The position numbers and the translations under genes were made by a program. Below the pieces are notes generated by a model that saw only the letters and a list, made by a program, of their open reading frames with translations, was not told where the DNA came from and searched no databases. Of a stretch of 64,000 nucleotides of DNA, positions 36,261 through 44,512 are shown one piece after another (positions within the stretch are counted from its first letter, which is position 1; every line of letters begins with the position of its first letter). Source of the stretch: Aequorivita vladivostokensis (GTDB taxonomy: Bacteria > Bacteroidota > Bacteroidia > Flavobacteriales > Flavobacteriaceae); NCBI RefSeq assembly GCF_000952855.1, contig NZ_JSVU01000005.1, positions 1 through 64,000 of the forward strand. Direction: 5' to 3'.

Positions 36261-36668
36261 ATGGATCAAAAAATACACCAAGGCCGCAACGTAAAACGTT
36301 TTCGTGAAATGCTGGGCATTAAGCAGGAAGCCTTGGCCTATGAACTTGGGGAGGACTGGAACCAAAAGAAAATATCATTACTGGAACAGAAGGAAACTAT
36401 TGATACGCCCCTCTTGGAACAGATCTCTGAGGTGCTGCACATTCCCGCGGAGGCGTTTAAAAATTTTGATGAGGAACAGGCGGTGAACTTTATTTCCAAC
36501 TCCTTCGATAATGGCGCTATTGGTTATCAAAAGAATGATGGCTGCACATTTCATCCAATCGAAAAGATAATTCAACTTCATGAAGAAAAAATCGCCCTTT
36601 ACGAACGTATGCTAAAGGAAAAGGATGAGATGATGGCACGTTTGGAAAAATTGCTTAATAAGCAATAA
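36261..36668 (+). CDS. XRE-family helix-turn-helix transcriptional regulator
   Basis: 135 residues. The N-terminal HTH is GRNVKRFREMLGIKQEALAY with the recognition helix near QKKISLLEQKE (residues about 33-45). The C-terminal third is a charged coiled-coil (EKIIQLHEEKIALYERMLKE) that may dimerise. The family represses or activates neighbouring genes. It is divergent from wzm and separated by 850 bases of repeats, so it could control the polysaccharide locus (inference only). ATG at 36261, preceded by AAA-rich sequence. Confidence 0.82.
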   Translation: MDQKIHQGRNVKRFREMLGIKQEALAYELGEDWNQKKISLLEQKETIDTPLLEQISEVLHIPAEAFKNFDEEQAVNFISNSFDNGAIGYQKNDGCTFHPIEKIIQLHEEKIALYERMLKEKDEMMARLEKLLNKQ

Positions 36669-37245
36669 GTGTTATGCGTGAGAAGTGAGACGGACCCCTG
36701 ACCACTGAACACTGAACACTCTTTAACGCCTAAGGCCTACAGCTTATAACCTATAGTTTTTAAAAAGTACCCCAGAGCATAGAAGTTAGCTAATGTATGG
36801 TTCGAAGTGAGCCCATGTATAGTTCGAAGTGAGCTAATGTATGGTTCAAGGGGGTTGAATGTATGGTTAATGCTACGTTTAAGCTACGTTAATGGTACGT
36901 TTAAGCTACCATACTCCTACTATCAAGCTACTTTTGGGGTTTTCGGTTGTCTGTTGTCGGTCTTGGGCTATCCATTAGCCCGTAATCGAGTGGTTAGATT
37001 GTTGAATTGTTTAATCGTTTAATCGGGATTGGGGAATCGTTGATTCGGGATTTGTTGATTCGGGATTCGTTAATTCGGGATTCGTTGATTTGGGATTCGG
37101 GATTCGGAATTTGGAATTTGGAATTTGGAATTTGCTAATATGACCCTGAATTTTCTAAATAAATTGTCAACTTCTCATAATCTGCAGTAAGGGGTTTGCG
37201 CCGCATTCAAGTTGGCGCCTTTGAACAGATTTGAGGGGAACAATA
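36669..37245. other. Intergenic region with 22-bp and GATTCG-type repeats
   Basis: No gene supported. Contains a three-copy 22-base repeat at 36783-36848, GTTTAAGCTAC/GCTACGTT words around 36868-36912, direct repeats of GATTCG words at about 37022-37110, and GGAATTTGGAATTT runs. Two genes end here from opposite sides; I see no strong terminator. Confidence 0.6.
36783..36848. repeat. 22-bp direct repeat, three copies
   Basis: The unit AAGTGAGCTAATGTATGGTT (plus CG) occurs three times at 36783, 36805 and 36827 with up to three base changes. It reads through no ORF of interest. Function unknown. Confidence 0.85.
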
Positions 37246-38130
37246 TTAGTGTTCGTAATTTGTAGGCTCAATGTGAATAAGCACATGGCCTAAATTGGGA
37301 ATTTCTTTGCGCAGATGATCCTTCAGCTTATGCGATAATTCATGGCCTTCCCGAACCGGAATCTCCCCATCCACAATCGCGTGCAGATCCACATGATATT
37401 CCATTCCTGCTTTTCTTATAAAACACTTCTCGGTTCCTTTTATCCCTTTCACCTTCATGGATTCTTCCCGTATCTCTTCCAAGAGATCGTCGTATATATG
37501 TTCGTCCATAATCTCTCCCAAGGCCGGTCTAAAGATAAGGTAGCTATTATAAAGAATAAAGCCCGAGGCCAGAAGTGCAGCCCAATCATCGGCCGTTTCA
37601 TAGCCTTTTCCAAAAATTAAGGCGATTGAAATGCCCAGAAAGGCCATAACGGAAGTAATAGCATCGCTTCTGTGGTGCCAGGCATCTGCCTTTAAAGAGG
37701 AGCTGTTGGTAAGTTTGCTCTTGTTCAGTACATATCGGTAAGAGCCTTCCTTCCACAAAATGATAAGTCCGAGTACAATAAGGGTCCAAGTTTCCGGAAT
37801 TTTGTGTGGGGTTTGGATGTTAATAATACTTTCATAGGCGATTACAGTAGCTGAAGTAACCAAAAAAGCTACAACCACAAAGGTAATCAGGGGCTCTATG
37901 CGGGAATGACCGTAGGGATGGTTATCGTCTGGAGGGCGCTGGGCATATTTGATACCGAAAAGTACAAACAAAGAGGAAAATACATCGGTGGTAGATTCAA
38001 TGCCATCTGCTATCAATGCATAGGAATTGCCCAAGAAGCCTGAGACCAATTTAATTGCTGCCAATAGAATATTGCCCACTATACTGAAATAGGATGCCTT
38101 AATTGCCGCTTTGACTGTTGCAGACTCCAC
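37246..38130 (-). CDS. Cation diffusion facilitator family transporter
   Basis: 294 residues. Six-helix CDF fold with the metal site ALIADGIESTTDVFSSLFVL at about residue 38 (a D-x3-D arrangement) and a second site in ADAWHHRSDAITS at about residue 147 (H-x3-D). The C-terminal cytoplasmic domain carries YHVDLHAIVDGEIPVREGHE and HVLIHIEP. It exports Zn, Fe, Co or Mn in exchange for protons. ATG at 38130. It lies 6 bases downstream of the membrane-protein gene at 38137, so the two may be cotranscribed. Confidence 0.9.
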   Translation of the reverse strand: MESATVKAAIKASYFSIVGNILLAAIKLVSGFLGNSYALIADGIESTTDVFSSLFVLFGIKYAQRPPDDNHPYGHSRIEPLITFVVVAFLVTSATVIAYESIINIQTPHKIPETWTLIVLGLIILWKEGSYRYVLNKSKLTNSSSLKADAWHHRSDAITSVMAFLGISIALIFGKGYETADDWAALLASGFILYNSYLIFRPALGEIMDEHIYDDLLEEIREESMKVKGIKGTEKCFIRKAGMEYHVDLHAIVDGEIPVREGHELSHKLKDHLRKEIPNLGHVLIHIEPTNYEH

Positions 38131-38136
38131 TGCTAT

Positions 38137-38646
38137 TTATTTAACAAATTCAGCACAATCTGCTGAAGGTTTATAAGTACCCGCACCCTGTTGATAGACC
38201 AAACTTGCCCCAAGGTGACCAGTATAGATTAAGCCTCCCAGAGCCGCGGTAAGTAAAATAAGCACAACAACTTTTATAAATTTTGGAAAAGTACTTGGGG
38301 AAAAAAGTTTAACCATAATTAAACCCAAAGCGCCCGAATAAGCAAAGAGGGTGGCATATGCCCACCATGAATGCTCCTGCAGCACTTTTGGATCACATAT
38401 TTTTCTTACCTCAACCGAATACGCAATTTCCCCCGTATAGATAGCTGCCCAACCGGATATAACCCCAATGGCCAATAGTACCATAACGAGTTTTCCGAGA
38501 AACAAACGATGGGTGGAACTACATACCCCATAAACCATGGCCGTAAGAGAGGCCAAAAACAAGGTAGCTATGGGTAAGTGTACCGATAGTGCATGCCAAA
38601 CTTCCTCTCTCCAGATAGAGGGAATTTCCGGAGCCAATAACATCAT
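38137..38646 (-). CDS. DUF2231-like membrane protein
   Basis: 169 residues with about four hydrophobic segments. Starts EIPSIWREEVWHALSVHLPI, where H18 and the following helix match the DUF2231 pattern, and contains VISGWAAIYTGEIAYSVE and GHLGASLVYQQGAG. Function of the family is unproven; links to haem or electron transfer have been suggested for cytochrome-associated members. ATG at 38646. It is flanked by a CDF transporter and a lipoprotein gene on the same strand. Confidence 0.75.
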   Translation of the reverse strand: MMLLAPEIPSIWREEVWHALSVHLPIATLFLASLTAMVYGVCSSTHRLFLGKLVMVLLAIGVISGWAAIYTGEIAYSVEVRKICDPKVLQEHSWWAYATLFAYSGALGLIMVKLFSPSTFPKFIKVVVLILLTAALGGLIYTGHLGASLVYQQGAGTYKPSADCAEFVK

Positions 38647-38652
38647 CAGTAA

Positions 38653-38973
38653 TTAATCCAGTATCTTGACCGATACGGGAACGTTTTTATTTCCTTCCTT
38701 GGTTACGGTAACCTCTACTTTTCCATTTTCTTTTAAGGATTCAAAATTAGTAGTTTGGCCATCGGAAGTCATTAGTTGAGTTGCGTCAGTGAAATAAAGC
38801 TCAATAAGTTTATCGTCTGCCGTTCTAACATAGATTTCCTTTTCACCCGGCTCTACTTCTTCTGCTACACCTTGGTAGGTTCCTGATTCAACAACATCAG
38901 TGTTTTTGTTTTCTCCGCAAGATGTAAATAAGAAGGTTAATCCAAGGAAAAGGCCTAAAATAAGTTTTTTCAT
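38653..38973 (-). CDS. Small lipoprotein, function unknown
   Basis: 106 residues from the ATG at 38973 (MKKLILGLFLGLTFLFTSCG), a clear signal peptide with a lipobox ending in TSC (Cys19). The frame continues upstream into repeats, so the ATG is the right start. The mature part is a compact domain of about 85 residues with alternating acidic and beta segments (YVRTADDKLIELYFTDATQL). No family recognised. It is 6 bases upstream of the DUF2231-like gene and so is probably in the same operon. Confidence 0.75.
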   Translation of the reverse strand: MKKLILGLFLGLTFLFTSCGENKNTDVVESGTYQGVAEEVEPGEKEIYVRTADDKLIELYFTDATQLMTSDGQTTNFESLKENGKVEVTVTKEGNKNVPVSVKILD

Positions 38974-39195
38974 AATGTAATACTTTTGGTTTTTTTCAAA
39001 AATAAACATAAGAAGTGGAAGGCGTAGGAGATTTATAGTAAAATTAAGATATTTTGGAGAGGGATACGGGATGCGGAGATCCCTTTGTTGAAACAAATCT
39101 TGATACATTCGTCTCCTGTCTCGGCGAACACACAAACTGAAGATATAAGCAAAGGTAGGGTGAGGGATTAGATTGTGGAATCGGTTAATGGGGAT

Positions 39196-39222
39196 CTGCC
39201 TGCCAGAGGCACGACAGGCAGG
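39196..39222. repeat. Palindromic element CTGCCTGCC...GACAGGCAGG, second copy
   Basis: The arms CTGCCTG and CAGGCAG pair as in the copy at 35940, with an identical central AGAGGCACGA. It is followed by GATTCGTTGATT words like those after the first copy. Confidence 0.8.
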
Positions 39223-39230
39223 TTTGGGAT

Positions 39231-39654
39231 TCGTTGATTTGGGATTCGGGATTCGTTGATTCGGGATTTGGGGTTTCTTGTTTTTTGTTTCTGGTTTCAA
39301 GTTTCAGGTTCCAAGTTTCAGGTTTCAGGTTTCAAGTTTCAGGTTTCAGGTTTCAGATTTCAGGTTTCAGGTTTCAGGTTCCAAGTTTCAGGTTTCAGGT
39401 TCCAAGTTTCAGGTTCCAGGTTTCAGATTTCAGGTTTCAGGTTCCAAGTTTCAGGTTTCAGGTTTCAGGTGGTTGGTGGTGGGTGATAGATTCGAGGCTT
39501 GAGGTATGAGGTATGAGGTATGAGGTGTAAGGTTTTCGTATTTCTACTTTCGTATTTTATGTTTGGTTTTAGTGGTTTATAGTTTATTGTTTCGGGTTTT
39601 CTTGAATCTTAAATCTTGAATCTATCCCCCTTTAGGGGGCAGGGGGACTGCTTG
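39231..39654. repeat. Duplicated intergenic block (paired with about 35532-35878)
   Basis: Outside the heptamer array, the segment from GATAGATTCGAGGCTTGAGG (39485) through the CCCCCTTTAGGGGG hairpin is nearly identical to 35703-35870, including the run of TATGAGG heptamers, GTGTAAGGTTTTCGTATTTC and GGTTTATAGTTTATTGTTTC. The copies differ by a handful of substitutions. The array sits at the same relative position but has more units here. Confidence 0.85.
39274..39469. repeat. Heptanucleotide tandem array, 28 units
   Basis: Unbroken 7-base register from 39274 (TTTCTTG, TTTTTTG, TTTCTGG, TTTCAAG, TTTCAGG, TTCCAAG, ...) to 39469. Same unit words as the array at 35567, but 28 rather than 17 copies, so the count differs between duplicated blocks. 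All three plus-strand frames remain open because 7 bases shift the frame and no unit contains a stop in any frame. Confidence 0.92.
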
Positions 39655-40049
39655 TGGGGTTAGGGGTTACAAGTTACAAGTTTCAAGTTTCAGGTTACAG
39701 GTTTTTAAACTATATCCTGGGAATCTTAAAACTAAGTATATTCCCCCTTTGGGGGTCAGGGGGACTGCTTGAAATGTTCGGGCTAATGGGTTTCGTTTTC
39801 GAAATTGTTTCGGGATTTGGATCCGGATAGGTATCGGGTTGGAATTTCTAGTTTCAAGATCTCTTCCGTGGGAAATTCCCAATTGTTTCCAGAATTTAGC
39901 AGGATATTTGTTTTATAATCCTTATCGGCCCATTTATGTGGCGCGGTAGGTTTGTGGAATAATATATGAAATGCACTGGGATAGTGCTTCCATTTATTGA
40001 ACATATACTCTCAAAGTAAATAGGTATCTGTAGAATAAACATCAGAAAA

Positions 40050-40901
40050 ATGAAAAAACTAAAATACATATTTGGAATAATACTTCTTATATTGGTAATA
40101 TCGCTTGGTTTTGGCTTTGTATGGCAAGATTCCAAAGAAAAAAAATTCACCAACGGGAACTATACTGTTGAAGCCGAGTGGAAATTGCCCGAAGAGCTCA
40201 ATGAAATAAGTGGCATTGCCTGGCTTTCGGAAAATGAGATAGCTGCGGTCCAGGATGAGGAGGGTGTAATCTTTATCTATGACTTAACACAGAAAAAAAT
40301 TATAAATAAAATAGACTTCGCCGGAGCCGGGGATTACGAAGGGATAGCTTTGCGAGACAAGGATGCTTATGTCTTGCGCAGCGATGGTCTTATTTATGAA
40401 GTGCTAAACTTCCGGGAAGCGACACCTAAAATACATACTTTCCAGACAGATTTTTCGGAGGATAACAATATAGAAACGCTAGCATTTGATAAGAAAAATA
40501 ATTCCTTGATCGTGGTGCCGAAGGATAGGGACAAAGTTGATGCTTATAAGGGGTTGTATTCTATTTCCCTAGATTCAAAGGTCATGCAGTCTGAGCCTGA
40601 TATTACAATTAAAATGAATGATGGGGCATTTAAAGACCTTCAGAAGAAAAAAGCCTATAAAACCTTTAATCCATCAGATCTTGCCATACATCCGAAAACT
40701 GGCGATTATTATGTGTTGGAAGGAAAAAATCCAAGCTTGTTGATCCTCGATAAGGGCGGTGCCATCAAAAAATTACACGAACTGGACGAAGCGAAATTTG
40801 CCCAGCCCGAAGGTATTACCTTTAGTCCCGACGGAATACTCTATATATCCAATGAGGCAGGTGATGCTGAAGCCAACATTTTACGGGTGCGGTTTCACTA
40901 A
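40050..40901 (+). CDS. SdiA-regulated-like secreted or membrane-anchored beta-propeller protein
   Basis: 283 residues. N-terminal hydrophobic anchor (IFGIILLILVISLGFGFVW). The domain begins LPEELNEISGIAWLSENEIA and contains DYEGIALRDKDAYVLRSDGL, HPKTGDYYVLEGKNPSLLIL and AQPEGITFSPDGILYISNEA, the DYEGIA and EGITFSPDG patterns of the SdiA-regulated / esterase-like beta-propeller family. The role is unproven, possibly sugar or phosphate related. Located on the plus strand between minus-strand genes. ATG at 40050. Confidence 0.78.
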   Translation: MKKLKYIFGIILLILVISLGFGFVWQDSKEKKFTNGNYTVEAEWKLPEELNEISGIAWLSENEIAAVQDEEGVIFIYDLTQKKIINKIDFAGAGDYEGIALRDKDAYVLRSDGLIYEVLNFREATPKIHTFQTDFSEDNNIETLAFDKKNNSLIVVPKDRDKVDAYKGLYSISLDSKVMQSEPDITIKMNDGAFKDLQKKKAYKTFNPSDLAIHPKTGDYYVLEGKNPSLLILDKGGAIKKLHELDEAKFAQPEGITFSPDGILYISNEAGDAEANILRVRFH

Positions 40902-41001
40902 TGCATATGCGTAGCTACATTACCTGCATCCGTGTCCATCCTGAACGAATTGGAAAATAGCCCAGCGTTTTGCTTGTGAAAGTAACACCTATATTTTTTG
41001 T

Positions 41002-42912
41002 TTATTCCTTTTCTTCTGAAAGATCAGCTGTAAAAGGTGCGGCATTTTTTCTTTTGATGTTGCTTCTTATCACGGGCTTAACATCTTTCGTTTCCAACTG
41101 GATAGCCTCAACTTTTAGTGGTCCTGGACCTTCTGGTAAGCGGAGACCCACATGTTTTGAAATGATATTTCCATTAGCATCTTTGGAATCGGCTCTATTA
41201 GCCACGATTTGCCAGGAAAAGGAAACATTACTTGTTCCTCCCTGTAACTCTTTTACTGTAAAACCATCACTGGATTTATCGGTAACATACACACCCTTAC
41301 AATCACCCTCTAGAGTGACATAAACTTTTAGTGGATGTTGATCATCGATATACAACGAATGTCTTAATATAGGATCTATACGAATTCTTGCTACTCCATT
41401 TGTAAGCTTGCCAACACCATAATCCTGAAAAACAATTTCCGGTGATTCTGGGGCAAACATGATTCTTGGGTTATTATTATGATCGTTAATTAATGTAGAA
41501 ACAGTACCAGGCCCAATAATTTTATAATCCGTACCAGTAGTTCCGTTGGATCCGGTATTGTATCTCAAACCCACGTATGAATAACTGGGTGGGGTGCCAG
41601 AGGCATTTTCATTCCCCCCACTGAAATAACCGCCAAAATAACTATCTGCGACGGGTAGATTGGGCACTCCTCCAGGTCCAGAGGCAGCTATATCATCAAA
41701 ACCGGCTAAAATTGCAGTTGCCCTATTGCCATTTGTAGCCGTATTGGTAGTAGGATCATTATCTGAATCCAAAATAAACTCCCCGCCATGGTTCCCTCTA
41801 TTTCCATTTGCTATGCTCCCTAATCCAGCATATCCAAAAATTCCTAAAACGCTTCCCGAGCCGGCCAAGCCGGAGCCGTTAGGAGAAACCGCAATAGAAG
41901 CATTGTTATTTCCCGAAGCAATCACTCCTGTTCCTGTAGCCGTTAAGGATCGTCCGTACATCCCTGTATTTCCCGAACCTGCCACACCAGATCCACCACC
42001 TAAATAATTTCCAAGAGCATTATTTCCAGATGCAAGTAGGCCAGTACCCGAGCTATTGCTATTGTGTGCTCTCATCCCCATGCCTGTACTATTATCTACT
42101 ATACCATAACTTCCGTAAAGTACTCCATCACCATAGGTTCCGAAAGAACCAGATCCATAGACTCCATATCTTGCGGCTATTGCCACCATGCCATCATATC
42201 CTATACTTTCAGCAAAGACTCCCACCCCATTAGCGCCAGAAGCATAAGCATTAATTGCATATTCATTATCAGCTCCATGTACGGTAAATCTATCGAACGC
42301 ATATAATGGATTACCATTGAATGATGCTTGCGATGCGGAAAAACCAAGCGTGTTTGCCGATATACGATACATTCCTAAGTCTGTATCTGTCTGCCACGAA
42401 TAAGTGGGCCGGGCCGCTGAACCGTTTTCAAAAGCGCGTAATCTACCTCTATTGGCAGCATTACCACTTGAAATTTCAAATTTATCTGAATTATAGGTTC
42501 TAAATCTCAACGCCATATCGTCAGTAGTGCCTAAAAAATTAGTGTTCGCGACTGTCCCAGCATTTCCAGCTCTAGACCAGTCATCACTTGGAGCATCGGC
42601 AGCAAGGCGTACCCATTGCGAGCCGTTGTTATAGTAATAGCCGGGGGTGACATCGCCAGCGGTGTTTTTGTTATACACAACCATCCCTTGTACATGGGCC
42701 GTCATAGGCGCAAAACTGGATGTATTTACAAGGTTTACCCTCGGCAATAACAGACCCTTTGTAGTTGTAGTGGCATCTCCAATTTCAAGAAGTGCATCGT
42801 TATTTGGATTAGTATTTCCAATACCAACTTGGGCAAAAGAATTAAATGAAAGAAATAAAAATAGGCAGCAAATACTAAATGCACATGCTTGGGGAAATGA
42901 CCAATTTTTCAT
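41002..42912 (-). CDS. Secreted tail-fibre-like protein with glycine/serine-rich repeats
   Basis: 636 residues with an N-terminal signal sequence (ACAFSICCLFLFLSFNSFAQ, cleavage near Ala-Gln). The mature part starts VGIGNTNPNNDALLEIGD and KGLLLPRVNLVNTSS, a motif common at the N-terminus of flavobacterial cell-surface proteins of this type. Middle repeats are rich in Gly/Ser/Asn (GVGVFAESIG, GTYGDGVLYGSYGI, GSGNTGMYGRS) in a beta-helix-like style seen in phage tail fibres. The C-terminal domain begins near CKGVYVTDKSSDGFTVKELQ. No enzymatic motif. It may be an adhesin or matrix protein. ATG at 42912. Confidence 0.75.
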   Translation of the reverse strand: MKNWSFPQACAFSICCLFLFLSFNSFAQVGIGNTNPNNDALLEIGDATTTTKGLLLPRVNLVNTSSFAPMTAHVQGMVVYNKNTAGDVTPGYYYNNGSQWVRLAADAPSDDWSRAGNAGTVANTNFLGTTDDMALRFRTYNSDKFEISSGNAANRGRLRAFENGSAARPTYSWQTDTDLGMYRISANTLGFSASQASFNGNPLYAFDRFTVHGADNEYAINAYASGANGVGVFAESIGYDGMVAIAARYGVYGSGSFGTYGDGVLYGSYGIVDNSTGMGMRAHNSNSSGTGLLASGNNALGNYLGGGSGVAGSGNTGMYGRSLTATGTGVIASGNNNASIAVSPNGSGLAGSGSVLGIFGYAGLGSIANGNRGNHGGEFILDSDNDPTTNTATNGNRATAILAGFDDIAASGPGGVPNLPVADSYFGGYFSGGNENASGTPPSYSYVGLRYNTGSNGTTGTDYKIIGPGTVSTLINDHNNNPRIMFAPESPEIVFQDYGVGKLTNGVARIRIDPILRHSLYIDDQHPLKVYVTLEGDCKGVYVTDKSSDGFTVKELQGGTSNVSFSWQIVANRADSKDANGNIISKHVGLRLPEGPGPLKVEAIQLETKDVKPVIRSNIKRKNAAPFTADLSEEKE

Positions 42913-43327
42913 AAAAAAATGTTTTTAGATTAAAACGAAATTATTATGATAAGGGGCGTAACAATAATATTGAAGGCTTTGTAAAAATGCAAATTTTGTG
43001 CGCTATACTTAAGGTATGGGGCGTTTGTCAGAAAAATTGGCAGAATATCCGTTAAGATGTTTTCAAATTTCGATAAAGGCTTTTTTTGTGTAGGAAACTA
43101 TTGACACCGAAAGCCTTATCGGACAGCGCTGTTAAAACTTTAACATTTCAAAATTGCCAATTTGAAGCAAAATTCTTCTGGAATTTGAAAAAAGGGGTGT
43201 CCTTTAACGATATATTTTTCTACTTATCCATTTTAGATATGAACCAATAAAAGCAATGAAGTTTCGTAAAACTTCCATCTCTATTGATTGGATTCTGGAG
43301 AAATAATTCCGGGGTTGAAGTGCGGTT
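42913..43327. other. Intergenic region, about 415 bases
   Basis: AT-rich, no gene, no tandem repeat and no tRNA that I can see. Contains the promoter of the gene at 42912 (not localised) and the 3' end region of the epimerase gene at 43328. Confidence 0.5.
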
Positions 43328-44302
43328 CTAAAACTGTTCCCAGGTAAGCTGGAGGCCCTGCTTTACGGAAAACAATGGGTTATATTCCAAAAGTTTTCTC
43401 GCCTTGTCTATATTCGCCAAAGAATCGCGCACATCGCCCTTGCGGGGGGGACCATAGGTAGCCGTAATATCGATTCCTGAGATGGATTTAAGGTTTTCCC
43501 ACAGCGTATTTAAACTTATCCTTTCGCCAAAAGCCACATTAAAGACCTCATTAACCGCCTCCTCTTTTGCGAAAAAAGCACGCACATTTGCCTGCACTGC
43601 GTTCTGCACGAAAGTAAAATCGCGTGTCTGTTCGCCATCGCCGTTTATGGTGGGCGACTTCTTATCTTTTAGCGCCTGCATAAACAGGGGAATGACCGCC
43701 GCATAAGCCCCCGTAGGACTCTGGTTGGGGCCAAACACGTTGAAATAACGCAATCCGATGGTTTCGGTACCATAGGTCTTATGGAACACATCGGCATAAA
43801 GTTCGTTTACCAGTTTGGTAACCGCATAAGGCGAAAGGGGTTTACCTATGGTATGTTCTACTTTTGGAAGGTTTTTGCTATCGCCGTAGGTAGAACTGGA
43901 AGCTGCGTACACCAATCGTTTCACACTTTCACTTTCCTTTTGTGCCACCAGCATATTCACAAAACCCGTAACGTTCACTTCGTTTGAAGTAAGGGGATCG
44001 TTGATGGAGCGCGGTACGGAACCCAAGGCGGCTTGGTGCGACACATAGTCGATCCCGTCCATGGCTTTTTTACAGGTTTCCAAATCGCGGATATCGCCTT
44101 CCAGAAATTCAAAACTGGGATTATCCTGAAACGCATCAAGATTCTTCCTAAATCCTGTAGCTAGATTATCTAGGACTCGAACTTTTTTGGCATTGTTTCC
44201 CAATAAATAAGCGACAAGGTTTGAGCCTATAAAGCCTGCACCGCCGGTTATGAGGAAAGAATGTTTTGAGAGGTCTGTGGTGTGGTATTTGGGAGTCTGC
44301 AA
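43328..44302 (-). CDS. UDP-N-acetylglucosamine 4-epimerase, WbpP/TviC type
   Basis: 324 residues. SDR-extended epimerase: GGAGFIGSNLVAYLLGN at about residue 20, the SSSTYGDS and SPYAVTKLVNEL block (YxxxK), and FNVFGPNQSPTGAYAAVIPL. AALGSVPRSINDPL is the hallmark of the WbpP/TviC group, which interconverts UDP-GlcNAc and UDP-GalNAc. It is followed upstream by the TviB-type dehydrogenase gene. TTG start at 44302; no ATG precedes residue 80. A palindromic repeat lies in the 210-base gap to the dehydrogenase. Confidence 0.88.
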   Translation of the reverse strand: MQTPKYHTTDLSKHSFLITGGAGFIGSNLVAYLLGNNAKKVRVLDNLATGFRKNLDAFQDNPSFEFLEGDIRDLETCKKAMDGIDYVSHQAALGSVPRSINDPLTSNEVNVTGFVNMLVAQKESESVKRLVYAASSSTYGDSKNLPKVEHTIGKPLSPYAVTKLVNELYADVFHKTYGTETIGLRYFNVFGPNQSPTGAYAAVIPLFMQALKDKKSPTINGDGEQTRDFTFVQNAVQANVRAFFAKEEAVNEVFNVAFGERISLNTLWENLKSISGIDITATYGPPRKGDVRDSLANIDKARKLLEYNPLFSVKQGLQLTWEQF

Positions 44303-44334
44303 AGCGTTAATTGTAAATTATGGATTTATCTTTT

Positions 44335-44419
44335 AACCACAGAGGACACTGAGTTTTTCACAAAGGTCACAAATATTTTCGCAGTGTCCCTTTGTGCCTT
44401 CTTTGATTTCTCTATGGTT
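44335..44419. repeat. Dispersed palindromic intergenic element, copy 4
   Basis: AACCACAGAGGACACTG on the left and CAGTGTCC...CTATGGTT on the right form a hairpin (GGACACTG at 44344-44351 pairs with CAGTGTCC at 44382-44389). The outer CCACAGAG/CTATGG words and AAGGCACAAAGGGACAC-like interior are shared with the other three copies. It separates the epimerase and the dehydrogenase genes. Confidence 0.7.
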
Positions 44420-44512
44420 TACTTTTTATGGAATTCGTAATTTTTTTTATTCATTAATACAAAGGTTGTCATCGAGCGCATAATCAAACATCCAAAACCT
44501 AGCAACCGACAA

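Larger units (their letters stand above)
38974..40049. other. Long repeat-rich intergenic region
   Basis: More than 1 kb without a supportable gene. It includes a palindrome copy (39196-39222), a 28-unit heptamer array (39274-39469), a duplicated block shared with 35.5-35.9 kb, two CCCCC/GGGGG hairpins (39626 and 39743), and a five-unit TTACAAG/TTTCAGG array (39667-39701). The remaining 39780-40049 is unique sequence in which only short unsupported minus-strand frames exist. Promoters of both flanking genes must be here. Confidence 0.75.

Noticed and set aside
39234-39509. Three overlapping plus-strand ORFs encoding FQVSGFR-type repeats
   Set aside because: They are the heptamer array read in all three frames; 21 bases give the same 7 residues in each frame and no unit creates a stop. 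There is no start signal and no other support.
39783-40004. Minus-strand 73-residue frame (MFNKWKHYPSAFHILFHKPT...)
   Set aside because: Plausible amino-acid composition, but no family, no clear ribosome site and a position in a repeat-rich gap. I cannot exclude a gene fragment, so it is noted rather than annotated.
42913-43327. Possible small RNA or tRNA in the 415-base gap
   Set aside because: No cloverleaf, no conserved RNA motif and no strong terminator could be seen by eye.
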